13,505 nucleotides of DNA, from assembly GCA_937858255.1 (NCBI GenBank), contig CALLZQ010000521.1, positions 1 to 13,505 on the forward strand. The letters run 5' to 3'. Made by a program: the position numbers and the translations under genes. The stretch's first letter is position 1. Every line of letters begins with the position of its first letter. The DNA comes from an uncultured Tabrizicola sp. Its GTDB lineage: Bacteria > Pseudomonadota > Alphaproteobacteria > Rhodobacterales > Rhodobacteraceae. A model generated the notes under the pieces. It saw only the letters and a list, made by a program, of their open reading frames with translations. It had not been told where the DNA came from and made no database searches. This document shows, one piece after another, positions 1-5,258 of the stretch.

Positions 1-122
1 TTGATCGTGTCGAACGTCGAGCCCCCTATGGCCGGGCGGAAGTGGCCGTCGATGAATGCGTTGGTGGGAAAGGTCAGACCGGCGGCAATGGCCTTGTATT
101 CTTCATGGGTCAAAAGGCTCAT
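1..122 (-). CDS. Aldehyde dehydrogenase, N-terminal fragment (cut by window edge)
   Basis: Only the first 40 codons lie in the window. The protein begins MSLLTHEEYKAIAAG and continues through NAFIDGHFRP, the usual N-terminal arm of PuuC-like NAD(P)-dependent aldehyde dehydrogenases just ahead of the NPATG segment. The Rossmann fold and the catalytic Cys and Glu lie outside the window. The ATG at 122-120 is preceded by GGAG (132-129) at a 6-nt spacing. It sits 3 nt after the TAA (128-126) that would end the intact frame of the upstream DapA-family gene, so the two genes should be translationally coupled. Next to a DapA-family enzyme and an N-demethylase-like flavoenzyme, a role in oxidising a semialdehyde such as alpha-ketoglutarate semialdehyde is plausible but inferred. 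The family call is fairly safe; the substrate is not. Confidence 0.72.
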   Translation of the reverse strand, partial: MSLLTHEEYKAIAAGLTFPTNAFIDGHFRPAIGGSTFDTI

Positions 123-1005
123 GGCTTACTCCGCGACGATCTGGGCAATGGTGGTTTTCAACACGCGGACGGTCTGTTCCAACTGGCGCTTGTCGTCCTT
201 GTTCAGGGGCTTCAGCGGCGGGCGCGGGGGGCCCGCCGTGCTTGATGCACTGGATGAACTTGCCGCCCTGTTCCAGCACCCGCATCAAGGGCATCAGCGC
301 CGACATGATCCGGCGGCCCTTGTCGAAGTTGCCCTCGACGGCGCAGGCTTGCCACAGTGCAATATGCTCAGCCGGCAAGAAGTTCGAGCCGCCGCAGACC
401 CAGGACCGCCCGCCCCAGGCAAAGAATTCCAGCGCCTGATCGTCCATGCCGCAGGACATCTGGATATGCGGGTAGTCGCGGGCCAGCAGATGCACGCGAT
501 TGATATCGCCCGAGCTTTCCTTGATCGCACAGAAGTTGCGGCTGCGGCCCACGCGGTCGAGGAATTCCTCGCCCATGTTGATGCCCATGCGGCCGGGGTA
601 GTTATAGAGCATGATCGGCAGGTCGGCGGCGCGGTCGATGGCCAGCGCGTTCAGGGCATTCTCACGTTCAGTCGGCACCGAATAGGGCGGTGAACCGACC
701 AGAATGGAATCCGCCCCGATTCTGGCCGCATGCTCGGCCATGGCCTGACTGTCTTCCAGCCGGATGGCGACGGTCCCCACCATCAGGTGACAGCGACCTT
801 GGGTAACCTCACGGGCGAGGCTTGCCATCTCGCGGCGCTCTTCCATCGACTGTGCATAATATTCGCCGGTCGAGCCGCCATTGATGATGCCATGAACCCC
901 GGCGGCCATCAGCTTTTCCAGATGCCTGACAAAGGCATCACGGTCGATTGACCCATCCTCACGATGGGGCGTGATGGCGGGGGTATAGATGCCTTCGAAT
1001 CTCAT
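103..1005 (-). CDS. DapA-family (dihydrodipicolinate synthase-like) aldolase/deaminase, frameshifted at the C-terminus
   Basis: This is a class I, Schiff-base TIM-barrel enzyme. Visible motifs are GGSTGEYY (residues 43-50), the catalytic Tyr134 in LYNYPGRMG, and the Schiff-base Lys162 in AIKESSGD. The sequence resembles 1-pyrroline-4-hydroxy-2-carboxylate deaminase (HypD) more than true lysine-pathway DapA, which fits the neighbouring demethylase and dehydrogenase; substrate is inferred. The ATG at 1005 overlaps the GntR stop (ATGA) and has AGGAG (1014-1010). After residue about 257 (IKHGG) the frame changes at a run of six G on the plus strand (226-231). The expected family C-terminus (PLKPLNKDDKRQLE, then an Ile-Val-Ala-Glu end) continues in the other frame to TAA at 128-126. 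As read, the protein carries an unrelated tail to 103, about 300 residues, overlapping the aldehyde dehydrogenase start. The catalytic barrel is intact; the C-terminal helices are lost. Confidence 0.85.
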   Translation of the reverse strand: MRFEGIYTPAITPHREDGSIDRDAFVRHLEKLMAAGVHGIINGGSTGEYYAQSMEERREMASLAREVTQGRCHLMVGTVAIRLEDSQAMAEHAARIGADSILVGSPPYSVPTERENALNALAIDRAADLPIMLYNYPGRMGINMGEEFLDRVGRSRNFCAIKESSGDINRVHLLARDYPHIQMSCGMDDQALEFFAWGGRSWVCGGSNFLPAEHIALWQACAVEGNFDKGRRIMSALMPLMRVLEQGGKFIQCIKHGGPPAPAAEAPEQGRQAPVGTDRPRVENHHCPDRRGVSHEPFDP

Positions 1006-1724
1006 GAGGCTCCTCGTGTCTCAGAGGCACCGGGCGCGCGGCCCAGTGGCATGGTGATACTGTCAGGGGTGACAAAACTTTCGATCTGGGCGCGCGACAA
1101 TTCCCAATGCGCGACCGCCAGATCGGCGGCCGCATCGGCATTCCCGGCCTCAATCAGGTCAATGAACTGGTCATGCTGGTCGGCGGCAAGCTCGCGTTGC
1201 GGGGCGAGTTGCAGCTTGCGCGGGTTGTAAAACGTCATGCCGATACGGGTGTGGTCGATCAGCAACCGGCGCAGGCTGGGCAGCAGAAATTCGTTATCGG
1301 CCATCTCGCCGATGATCGAATGAAAGCGTTGATTGGCCAGGGCGCGCTCGGCGGCGTCTCCATTGCGGATGGCCTGTCGAAAGGCCCATTGGCTTTGCTT
1401 TAGCCGGTCGATCTGGGCGGCTGTGGCATGTTCAGCGGCAAGACGCGTCGTCGCTGCATAGATCATCGGCGCCGCAACAAAGAAATTGCGCAGGGTCTTG
1501 TGCGTCATGGGCGCCACCTGCGCCCCGCGGTTTTCATGCAGCACAACATAGCCTTCGCCGGCAAGCTGACGGAGCGCCTCACGCAGGGGCGGGCGTGAGA
1601 TGCCGTATACCTCGGCCAGCTCCACCTCATCCAGATAGAGGCCCGGCTCCAGCGCCTCGGTCAGGATCCGGCGTCGCAGATCGTCGAGGCACCGGCTCTT
1701 CTTGCTGCGGGTATCGGATTCCAA
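1002..1724 (-). CDS. GntR-family (FadR/FCD type) transcriptional regulator
   Basis: The product is a one-component ligand-responsive DNA-binding regulator, about 240 residues from the proposed TTG start. It opens with a winged helix-turn-helix: a basic helix with DDLRRRIL, then ELAEVYGISRPPLREALRQLAGEGYV, the classic GntR recognition signature. An all-helical FCD ligand domain follows, with family-type Arg/His positions such as NQRFHSII and DHTRIGM. The frame is open to an ATG at 1784, but that ATG overlaps a TATAAT box and an 18-bp palindrome. The TTG at 1724-1722 has a strong GGGGAGAGG Shine-Dalgarno just upstream and leaves the operator untranslated, so I prefer it. The stop overlaps the start of the DapA-family gene by ATGA, so it is the first gene of an operon with that enzyme and the aldehyde dehydrogenase and probably controls them and itself. 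Confidence 0.88.
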   Translation of the reverse strand: MESDTRSKKSRCLDDLRRRILTEALEPGLYLDEVELAEVYGISRPPLREALRQLAGEGYVVLHENRGAQVAPMTHKTLRNFFVAAPMIYAATTRLAAEHATAAQIDRLKQSQWAFRQAIRNGDAAERALANQRFHSIIGEMADNEFLLPSLRRLLIDHTRIGMTFYNPRKLQLAPQRELAADQHDQFIDLIEAGNADAAADLAVAHWELSRAQIESFVTPDSITMPLGRAPGASETRGAS

Positions 1725-1727
1725 GAC

Positions 1728-1736
1728 GCCTCTCCC
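1728..1736 (-). promoter_or_regulatory. Shine-Dalgarno deciding a TTG start for the GntR gene
   Basis: Read on the minus strand, GGGGAGAGG is followed after 3 nt by TTG at 1724 (7 nt from the GGAG core). The two upstream in-frame ATGs, at 1784 and 1772, lack a comparable site: the first overlaps the TATAAT box and the second lies at the centre of the operator palindrome. This supports the TTG start. Confidence 0.65.
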
Positions 1737-1761
1737 CTTGTCACCGGCTGAGTCGCTGCCG

Positions 1762-1800
1762 GTAGACTGCATGTAGTCTATCATTATACATATTGTCTAC
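1762..1800. promoter_or_regulatory. Probable GntR operator: 18-bp palindrome plus a third half-site
   Basis: TAGACTGCATGTAGTCTA at 1763-1780 is an inverted repeat with only one mismatched pair (arms TAGACT and AGTCTA around CATG). A further GTCTAC lies at 1795-1800, the exact complement of GTAGAC at 1762-1767. The sites flank and overlap the TATAAT box and the predicted transcription start, the expected layout for autorepression by the GntR protein encoded immediately downstream. The sequence differs from the classic FadR TGGT-N3-ACCA box, so the assignment rests on position and symmetry. Confidence 0.6.
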
Positions 1801-1811
1801 TTTAATCTGAC
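1783..1811 (-). promoter_or_regulatory. Promoter of the GntR - DapA-like - aldehyde dehydrogenase operon
   Basis: A perfect TATAAT -10 hexamer is read at 1788-1783 on the minus strand. The -35 position at 17-bp spacing (1811-1806, GTCAGA) is poor, as expected for a promoter tuned by a regulator. Transcription would begin near 1776, inside the palindrome at 1763-1780, giving a leader of about 50 nt before the TTG start. Confidence 0.55.
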
Positions 1812-1868
1812 CCAGAGAAATGCGCCCGGTCAAGACCGCACTTCAGTTATCGCAAAGGGGGATGGCGA

Positions 1869-2489
1869 TCAGGCCAGACTGGCCCGGAAACGGGCCAGTT
1901 CATTCTCTGCCGGGCGGCGCCCGCAGAAGATTTCGACATAATTTGGCACGCGCGCGAACCGCAGTTCGAGCGTTTCGCGGGTCTGCATTGAGATGTAGCC
2001 GATCTGAACAAGATAGATCGTCCGCGCCCTGACATCAGCGTCATGAGGGTCATGCCCCCAACGTTCCAGCATTGCGCGCAGCGCGGCCAGACGCTCGGCA
2101 TCAACCCTTCGCAGCACCTCCAGCACCTTCTGATCCTGAAGTGCCCAGCCTCGCACCGCGAATTCCAGCCGGGAATCAAAGCTCTGTTCAGACAGGAAAC
2201 AGGCGATCAGGTTCAACATCGCCTCGGTTTCCGTTTCGGCATAGGCCGTCGAGGCCGCAATCAACGGTGCCGTCGTGCGCCCGGCCCACATGTCAAGCAA
2301 GGCCGCGAGCAAGGCCGCCCGGTCCTTGAAAAACCAGTAAAAGCTGGTTCTCGACAGCTTTAGCTTTTCGCCCAGGGTCTGAATACGTACTGCGTCGACC
2401 CCCTGTTCGATCAACGCCTCATAGGCCGCGCCAACCCATAATTCGGGCGACCCCCGCCAACCTGTCTCTTGCTGATCCTCTGCGCGCAT
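1869..2489 (-). CDS. TetR/AcrR-family transcriptional regulator
   Basis: A 206-residue protein of usual TetR length. The helix-turn-helix is at about residues 32-62 (VDAVRIQTLGEKLKLSRTSF, then YWFFKDRAALLAALL), matching the conserved pattern in which the recognition helix is followed by Tyr-x-x-Phe and a helix that senses the ligand domain. The rest is helical and variable, so the effector cannot be read. An in-frame stop lies upstream at 2516-2514, making the ATG at 2489 the first possible start; there is no good Shine-Dalgarno, and the promoter lies so close that the mRNA may be leaderless. It is divergent from the flavoenzyme at 2606 and has an inverted repeat in the shared region, so it likely represses itself and that enzyme. 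No terminator is evident between it and the GntR gene. Confidence 0.88.
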   Translation of the reverse strand: MRAEDQQETGWRGSPELWVGAAYEALIEQGVDAVRIQTLGEKLKLSRTSFYWFFKDRAALLAALLDMWAGRTTAPLIAASTAYAETETEAMLNLIACFLSEQSFDSRLEFAVRGWALQDQKVLEVLRRVDAERLAALRAMLERWGHDPHDADVRARTIYLVQIGYISMQTRETLELRFARVPNYVEIFCGRRPAENELARFRASLA

Positions 2490-2494
2490 GGGGC

Positions 2495-2523
2495 ACCATA
2501 AATCCCCAGAACATCAGTGACAA
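2495..2523 (-). promoter_or_regulatory. Predicted TetR-gene promoter, possibly giving a leaderless mRNA
   Basis: On the minus strand TTGTCA (2523-2518) is followed after exactly 17 bp by TATGGT (2500-2495). Transcription would start about 6-7 nt later, at or next to the A of the ATG at 2489. The absence of a Shine-Dalgarno agrees with leaderless translation. Confidence 0.42.
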
Positions 2524-2531
2524 GCTGATGT
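2511..2531. promoter_or_regulatory. Probable TetR operator in the divergent intergenic region
   Basis: ACATCAG (2511-2517) and CTGATGT (2525-2531) form a perfect 7-bp inverted repeat around a 7-bp spacer, 21 bp in all. It covers the -35 element of the TetR gene and lies upstream of the flavoenzyme's TTGACA. Size and placement are typical of TetR-family operators. Confidence 0.6.
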
Positions 2532-2549
2532 ACGGTTGCGACCTTAAAC

Positions 2550-2555
2550 TTGACA
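2550..2555 (+). promoter_or_regulatory. Possible -35 element for the flavoenzyme gene
   Basis: A consensus TTGACA lies 51 bp upstream of the ATG at 2606. At 17-bp spacing the -10 position (2573-2578) reads GAAATC, which is poor, so a regulated or weak promoter is possible but not shown. Only the -35 box is convincing. Confidence 0.3.
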
Positions 2556-2605
2556 CAACTGAACATTTTTGCGAAATCGACATCATCACGCCATGGAGCC
2601 GCGTC

Positions 2606-4642
2606 ATGTCCAACGATCCCCTCTTGCAGCCCTACCGCCTGAAGCATCTGACACTGCGCAACCGGATCATGATCACCAGTCATGAACCTGCCTATCCAGA
2701 GGATGGGATGCCGAAAGAGCGCTATCGCGCCTATCATGTCGAGCGGGCAAAGGCCGGGGTGGCGCTGACCATGACGGCCGGCTCGGCCAGTGTGGCCCGG
2801 GACAGCCCGCCCGTCTTTAACAATATCCTCGCCTGGAAGGATGAGGTCGTCGGCTGGATGAAGCAAATGGTCGATGAATGCCACGACCATGGCGCGGCAG
2901 TGATGATCCAGTTGACCCATCTTGGCCGGCGCACCCGCTGGGACAAGGCAGACTGGTTGCCGGTGGTCGCACCAAGCCATGAGCGCGAAGCCTCGCACCG
3001 GGCCTTTCCCAAACGGATCGAGGATTGGGACATCGCCCGGATCATCGAAGATTTCGCCGATGCGGCCGAACGGATGAAGGCCGCCGGCGTCGATGGAATC
3101 GAGCTTGAGGCCTACGGCCATCTGCTCGAACAATTCTGGTCGCCGCTGACCAATGATCTGGACGCGCCCTATGGCGGCAGTCTCGACAACCGGCTGCGCT
3201 TTACCATGGAGGTGCTGCGCGCCATTCGGGCCCGCTGCGGATCGGAATTTATTGTCGGTCTGCGCTATACCGGCGATCAGGTTGTCGCGGGCGGAATGAC
3301 TGCCGCCGAGGGGATGGAGATCAGCCACAAGCTGAAGAACAGCGGTCTGGTCGATTTCCTGAATGTCGTTCGCGGACATATCGACACCGATGCCGGCCTG
3401 ACCGATCTGATTCCGATTCAAGGGATGCGAAATGCCCCGCATCTGGATTTCGCCGGCGAGATTCGGGCAGCGACGGGCTTTCCCACCTTCCACGCCGCGA
3501 AGATACCCGATGTTGCGACAGCCCGGCATGCTATTGCCAGCGGCAAGCTGGATATGGTTGGCATGACCCGCGCCCATATGGCCGACCCCCATCTGGTGCG
3601 AAAGATCGTCGAGGGCCGCGAGGATGACATCCGCCCCTGCGTGGGCGCGAATTACTGCCTTGACCGCATCTACCAGGGTGGCATGGCACTCTGCCTGCAC
3701 AATCCCGCCACGGGGAGAGAGCTGGAACAGCCGCAGACCATTACGCCAGCCGCGACAAAGCGCCGGATCACCATCGTCGGGGCCGGCCCCGCAGGGCTCG
3801 AGGCCGCCCGGGTGGCCGCTGAACGCGGCCATGCCGTGACGGTGTTCGAGGCCGCAGATCAGCCCGGCGGCCAGATCCGCCTGACCGCCCTGCAAGAGCG
3901 CCGCCGTGAGATGATCTCGATTGTTCGCTGGCGCTTTGAACAATGCGAAAAGCGCGGCGTCACCTTTCATTTCAATAGCTTTGCCGATGCCGAAACGGTT
4001 CTGGCGACCAAGCCGGATGAGGTGATCGTCGCGACCGGCGGCCTGCCCCATACGCAGGTTCTGACTGCAGGAAACGATCTGGTCTGTTCGGCCTGGGACA
4101 TCCTTTCTGGCGATGTGAAACCCGGCCAGGATGTGCTGGTTTTTGACGATGCGGGGGATCATGCCGGCCTGCAAGCCGCCGATCTGATTGCCGCGGCCGG
4201 GGCGCGGGTCGAGATCGTGACGCCCGACCGCGCCTTTGCGCCCGAGGTGATGGCGATGAATCTGGTGCCCTATATGCGCTCGCTGCAACGACGGGACACG
4301 ACCTTTACCGTGACCTGGCGCCTTCGGTCGGTAACGCGCGAGGGTAATCGGCTGCGCGCCGTCCTTGGCAGCGATTATGGCGACATGACTCGTGAACGGC
4401 TGGTGGATCAGGTGGTGATCAATCATGGCACCCGCCCGCTGGACGATCTGTATTTTGAGTTGAAGCCGCAGTCGCGCAACCTTGGTGAGGTCGATTACGA
4501 CGCCCTTTCCGAGGGTCGGTCGCAAGAGGTTGCCACCAATCCCGCAGGCAGCTTCCGGCTTTTCCGGATTGGCGATGCTGTCGCGGCCCGCAACACCCAT
4601 GCGGCAATCTATGACGCGCTGCGTCTGGTGAAAGACCTCTAA
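2606..4642 (+). CDS. OYE/TMADH-type FMN-FeS-FAD oxidoreductase, DgcA / N-methylproline demethylase group
   Basis: A 678-residue multidomain flavoenzyme. Residues 1-340 form an Old-Yellow-Enzyme FMN barrel (start LLQPYRLKHLTLRNRIM, then MIQLTHLGRR about 100-109, GVDGIELEAYGHLLEQF about 161-177, PYGGSLDNR). An iron-sulfur segment follows (C345, C351, C363), then a Rossmann FAD domain with GAGPAG at 392-397, and a C-terminal GDAVAARNTHAAIYDALRL. The last motif and the CVGANYC segment match dimethylglycine-catabolism DgcA and stachydrine/N-methylproline demethylases as I recall them, so oxidative N-demethylation of a methylated amine or betaine product is likely; the exact substrate is inferred. 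The position matching the second cluster cysteine is Ala348. The frame opens at 2528, but the ATG at 2606 is chosen: it has GGAG (2595-2598) 7 nt upstream and the family N-terminus begins there. It is divergent from the TetR gene. Confidence 0.85.
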   Translation: MSNDPLLQPYRLKHLTLRNRIMITSHEPAYPEDGMPKERYRAYHVERAKAGVALTMTAGSASVARDSPPVFNNILAWKDEVVGWMKQMVDECHDHGAAVMIQLTHLGRRTRWDKADWLPVVAPSHEREASHRAFPKRIEDWDIARIIEDFADAAERMKAAGVDGIELEAYGHLLEQFWSPLTNDLDAPYGGSLDNRLRFTMEVLRAIRARCGSEFIVGLRYTGDQVVAGGMTAAEGMEISHKLKNSGLVDFLNVVRGHIDTDAGLTDLIPIQGMRNAPHLDFAGEIRAATGFPTFHAAKIPDVATARHAIASGKLDMVGMTRAHMADPHLVRKIVEGREDDIRPCVGANYCLDRIYQGGMALCLHNPATGRELEQPQTITPAATKRRITIVGAGPAGLEAARVAAERGHAVTVFEAADQPGGQIRLTALQERRREMISIVRWRFEQCEKRGVTFHFNSFADAETVLATKPDEVIVATGGLPHTQVLTAGNDLVCSAWDILSGDVKPGQDVLVFDDAGDHAGLQAADLIAAAGARVEIVTPDRAFAPEVMAMNLVPYMRSLQRRDTTFTVTWRLRSVTREGNRLRAVLGSDYGDMTRERLVDQVVINHGTRPLDDLYFELKPQSRNLGEVDYDALSEGRSQEVATNPAGSFRLFRIGDAVAARNTHAAIYDALRLVKDL

Positions 4643-4836
4643 CCCCGGGGCCGAGAGGCGGGCGGGCCGTCGCTGCGGGGTTAAACACCTTTGTTTTCGC
4701 CTTGCGCGGCGGGGCCTGACCGTTTAAAGCCAGCGCTGCGTTGCCGTCCTCTGGAACCATGGCCATGCAAGTCGCACGCAAGGGAAAACCCCTTGTCAGC
4801 ACTGGCAAGAATGGACCAGAACGACAGTAAGGCGAA

Positions 4837-4854
4837 TGCAGAGACCTCTCTGCA
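4837..4854 (+). repeat. Hairpin in the 5' leader of the tRNA gene
   Basis: TGCAGAG (4837-4843) and CTCTGCA (4848-4854) are perfect complementary arms around the 4-nt loop ACCT, ending 11 nt before the mature tRNA 5' end. A second hairpin (CTTGTCA 4792-4798, TGGCAAG 4803-4809, one G-T pair) lies further upstream. In a tRNA precursor such a stem could be a processing signal. The rest of 4643-4865 shows nothing I can name. Confidence 0.45.
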
Positions 4855-4865
4855 ACAGGAAGAGT

Positions 4866-4941
4866 GCCGGTGTAGCTCAGCTGGTAGAGCACGTCATTCG
4901 TAATGATGGGGTCGGGGGTTCGAGTCCCTTCACCGGCACCA
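4866..4941 (+). tRNA. tRNA-Thr (anticodon CGT)
   Basis: A complete 76-nt cloverleaf. The acceptor stem GCCGGTG/CACCGGC is fully paired, the D stem is GCTC/GAGC, and the anticodon stem CGTCA/TGATG carries loop TTCGTAA with anticodon CGT (4899-4901), which reads ACG (Thr). The T arm has the conserved TTCGA loop start. Discriminator A and an encoded CCA (4939-4941) end the gene. It stands alone between a catabolic module and the heme cluster; no integrase gene or repeated 3' end (attachment site) is seen beside it in this window. Confidence 0.97.
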
Positions 4942-4974
4942 CTAACCACTTGAAGATGAAGCGGTTGGTGGTGC
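4936..4974 (+). repeat. Long hairpin that includes the tRNA 3' CCA end
   Basis: GCACCACTAACC (4936-4947) pairs with GGTTGGTGGTGC (4963-4974) over 12 bp with one G-T wobble. After one mismatch, CTT/AAG extends the stem. The first arm contains the last bases and CCA of the tRNA. There is no clear T-run afterwards (it continues GCACCTTCTTCTC), so it is a weak intrinsic-terminator candidate and perhaps a processing or protecting structure of the precursor. Confidence 0.5.
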
Positions 4975-5258
4975 GCACCTTCTTCTCGGCGCAGACGGTC
5001 AGCAGTTTTAAGAAAATTTACAGGCAACGCGCTGAAATGCGCTTACGGCAGGATTGGGCCGGCGAGGACTGGCCTGTCGATCCGCCCAGGGGTGGTTAAC
5101 AGGATCGCAACAGAGTCCAGCGCCGGGCAGAGGCCCGGGCAAAACTGTTCGTGACACCTGTTTTCCCGCACAGACAAAGCTAGCTGGCAGCCCGTCAGCA
5201 GCTGGATCGAGCGGGTCCGGGCCCGCGCGACCGGTCGGTCATGCGGGCCAGAGGTAAC
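4975..5258. other. Intergenic region without a recognisable gene
   Basis: About 280 bp between the post-tRNA hairpin and the 3' end of the HemY-N gene. I see no supported coding region or RNA family. It contains an AT-rich patch at about 5008-5028, a short GC hairpin (CCGGGC 5123-5128, GCCCGG 5133-5138), and a larger inverted repeat near the end that is listed separately. Confidence 0.5.
5220..5249 (-). repeat. GC-rich inverted repeat downstream of the heme operon
   Basis: GGCCCGC (5220-5226) and GCGGGCC (5243-5249) are perfect arms, with GACCGGTC palindromic inside the loop region. It lies about 10 nt past the stop of the HemY-N gene on the minus strand. No T-run follows, so it could halt exonuclease or aid Rho-dependent ending rather than act as an intrinsic terminator. 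Confidence 0.35.

Noticed and set aside
1..693. Plus-strand open frame of 230 codons at the window start
   Set aside because: It is a shadow opposite the DapA-family and aldehyde dehydrogenase genes and has no recognisable motif.
1725..1784. ATG at 1784 as the start of the GntR regulator
   Set aside because: It overlaps the TATAAT box and would place the operator in the coding region; the TTG at 1724 has a much better ribosome site.
2528..2605. Upstream 26-codon extension of the flavoenzyme
   Set aside because: The ATG at 2528 lies inside the TetR operator and upstream of the TTGACA element; the family N-terminus and a good Shine-Dalgarno point to 2606.
2411..4600. A 729-codon open frame on the minus strand opposite the flavoenzyme
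   Set aside because: It lies antisense to a gene with clear flavoenzyme motifs, has a composition typical of an antisense shadow in GC-rich DNA (many His, Gly, Ala, Asp), shows no recognisable domain, and also overlaps the TetR gene start.
4419..5027. Minus-strand open frame across the tRNA containing GEGTRTPDPIITNDVLYQLSY
   Set aside because: This string is the well-known false protein produced by translating the opposite strand of a tRNA gene; the frame also runs antisense into the flavoenzyme gene.
5220..5249. Intrinsic terminator for the heme operon
   Set aside because: The stem is good but no T-run follows on the minus strand, so it is kept only as an inverted repeat.
4866..5258. Genomic-island attachment site at the tRNA-Thr
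   Set aside because: No integrase gene and no second copy of the tRNA 3' end is present in the window; both flanks look like ordinary chromosome.
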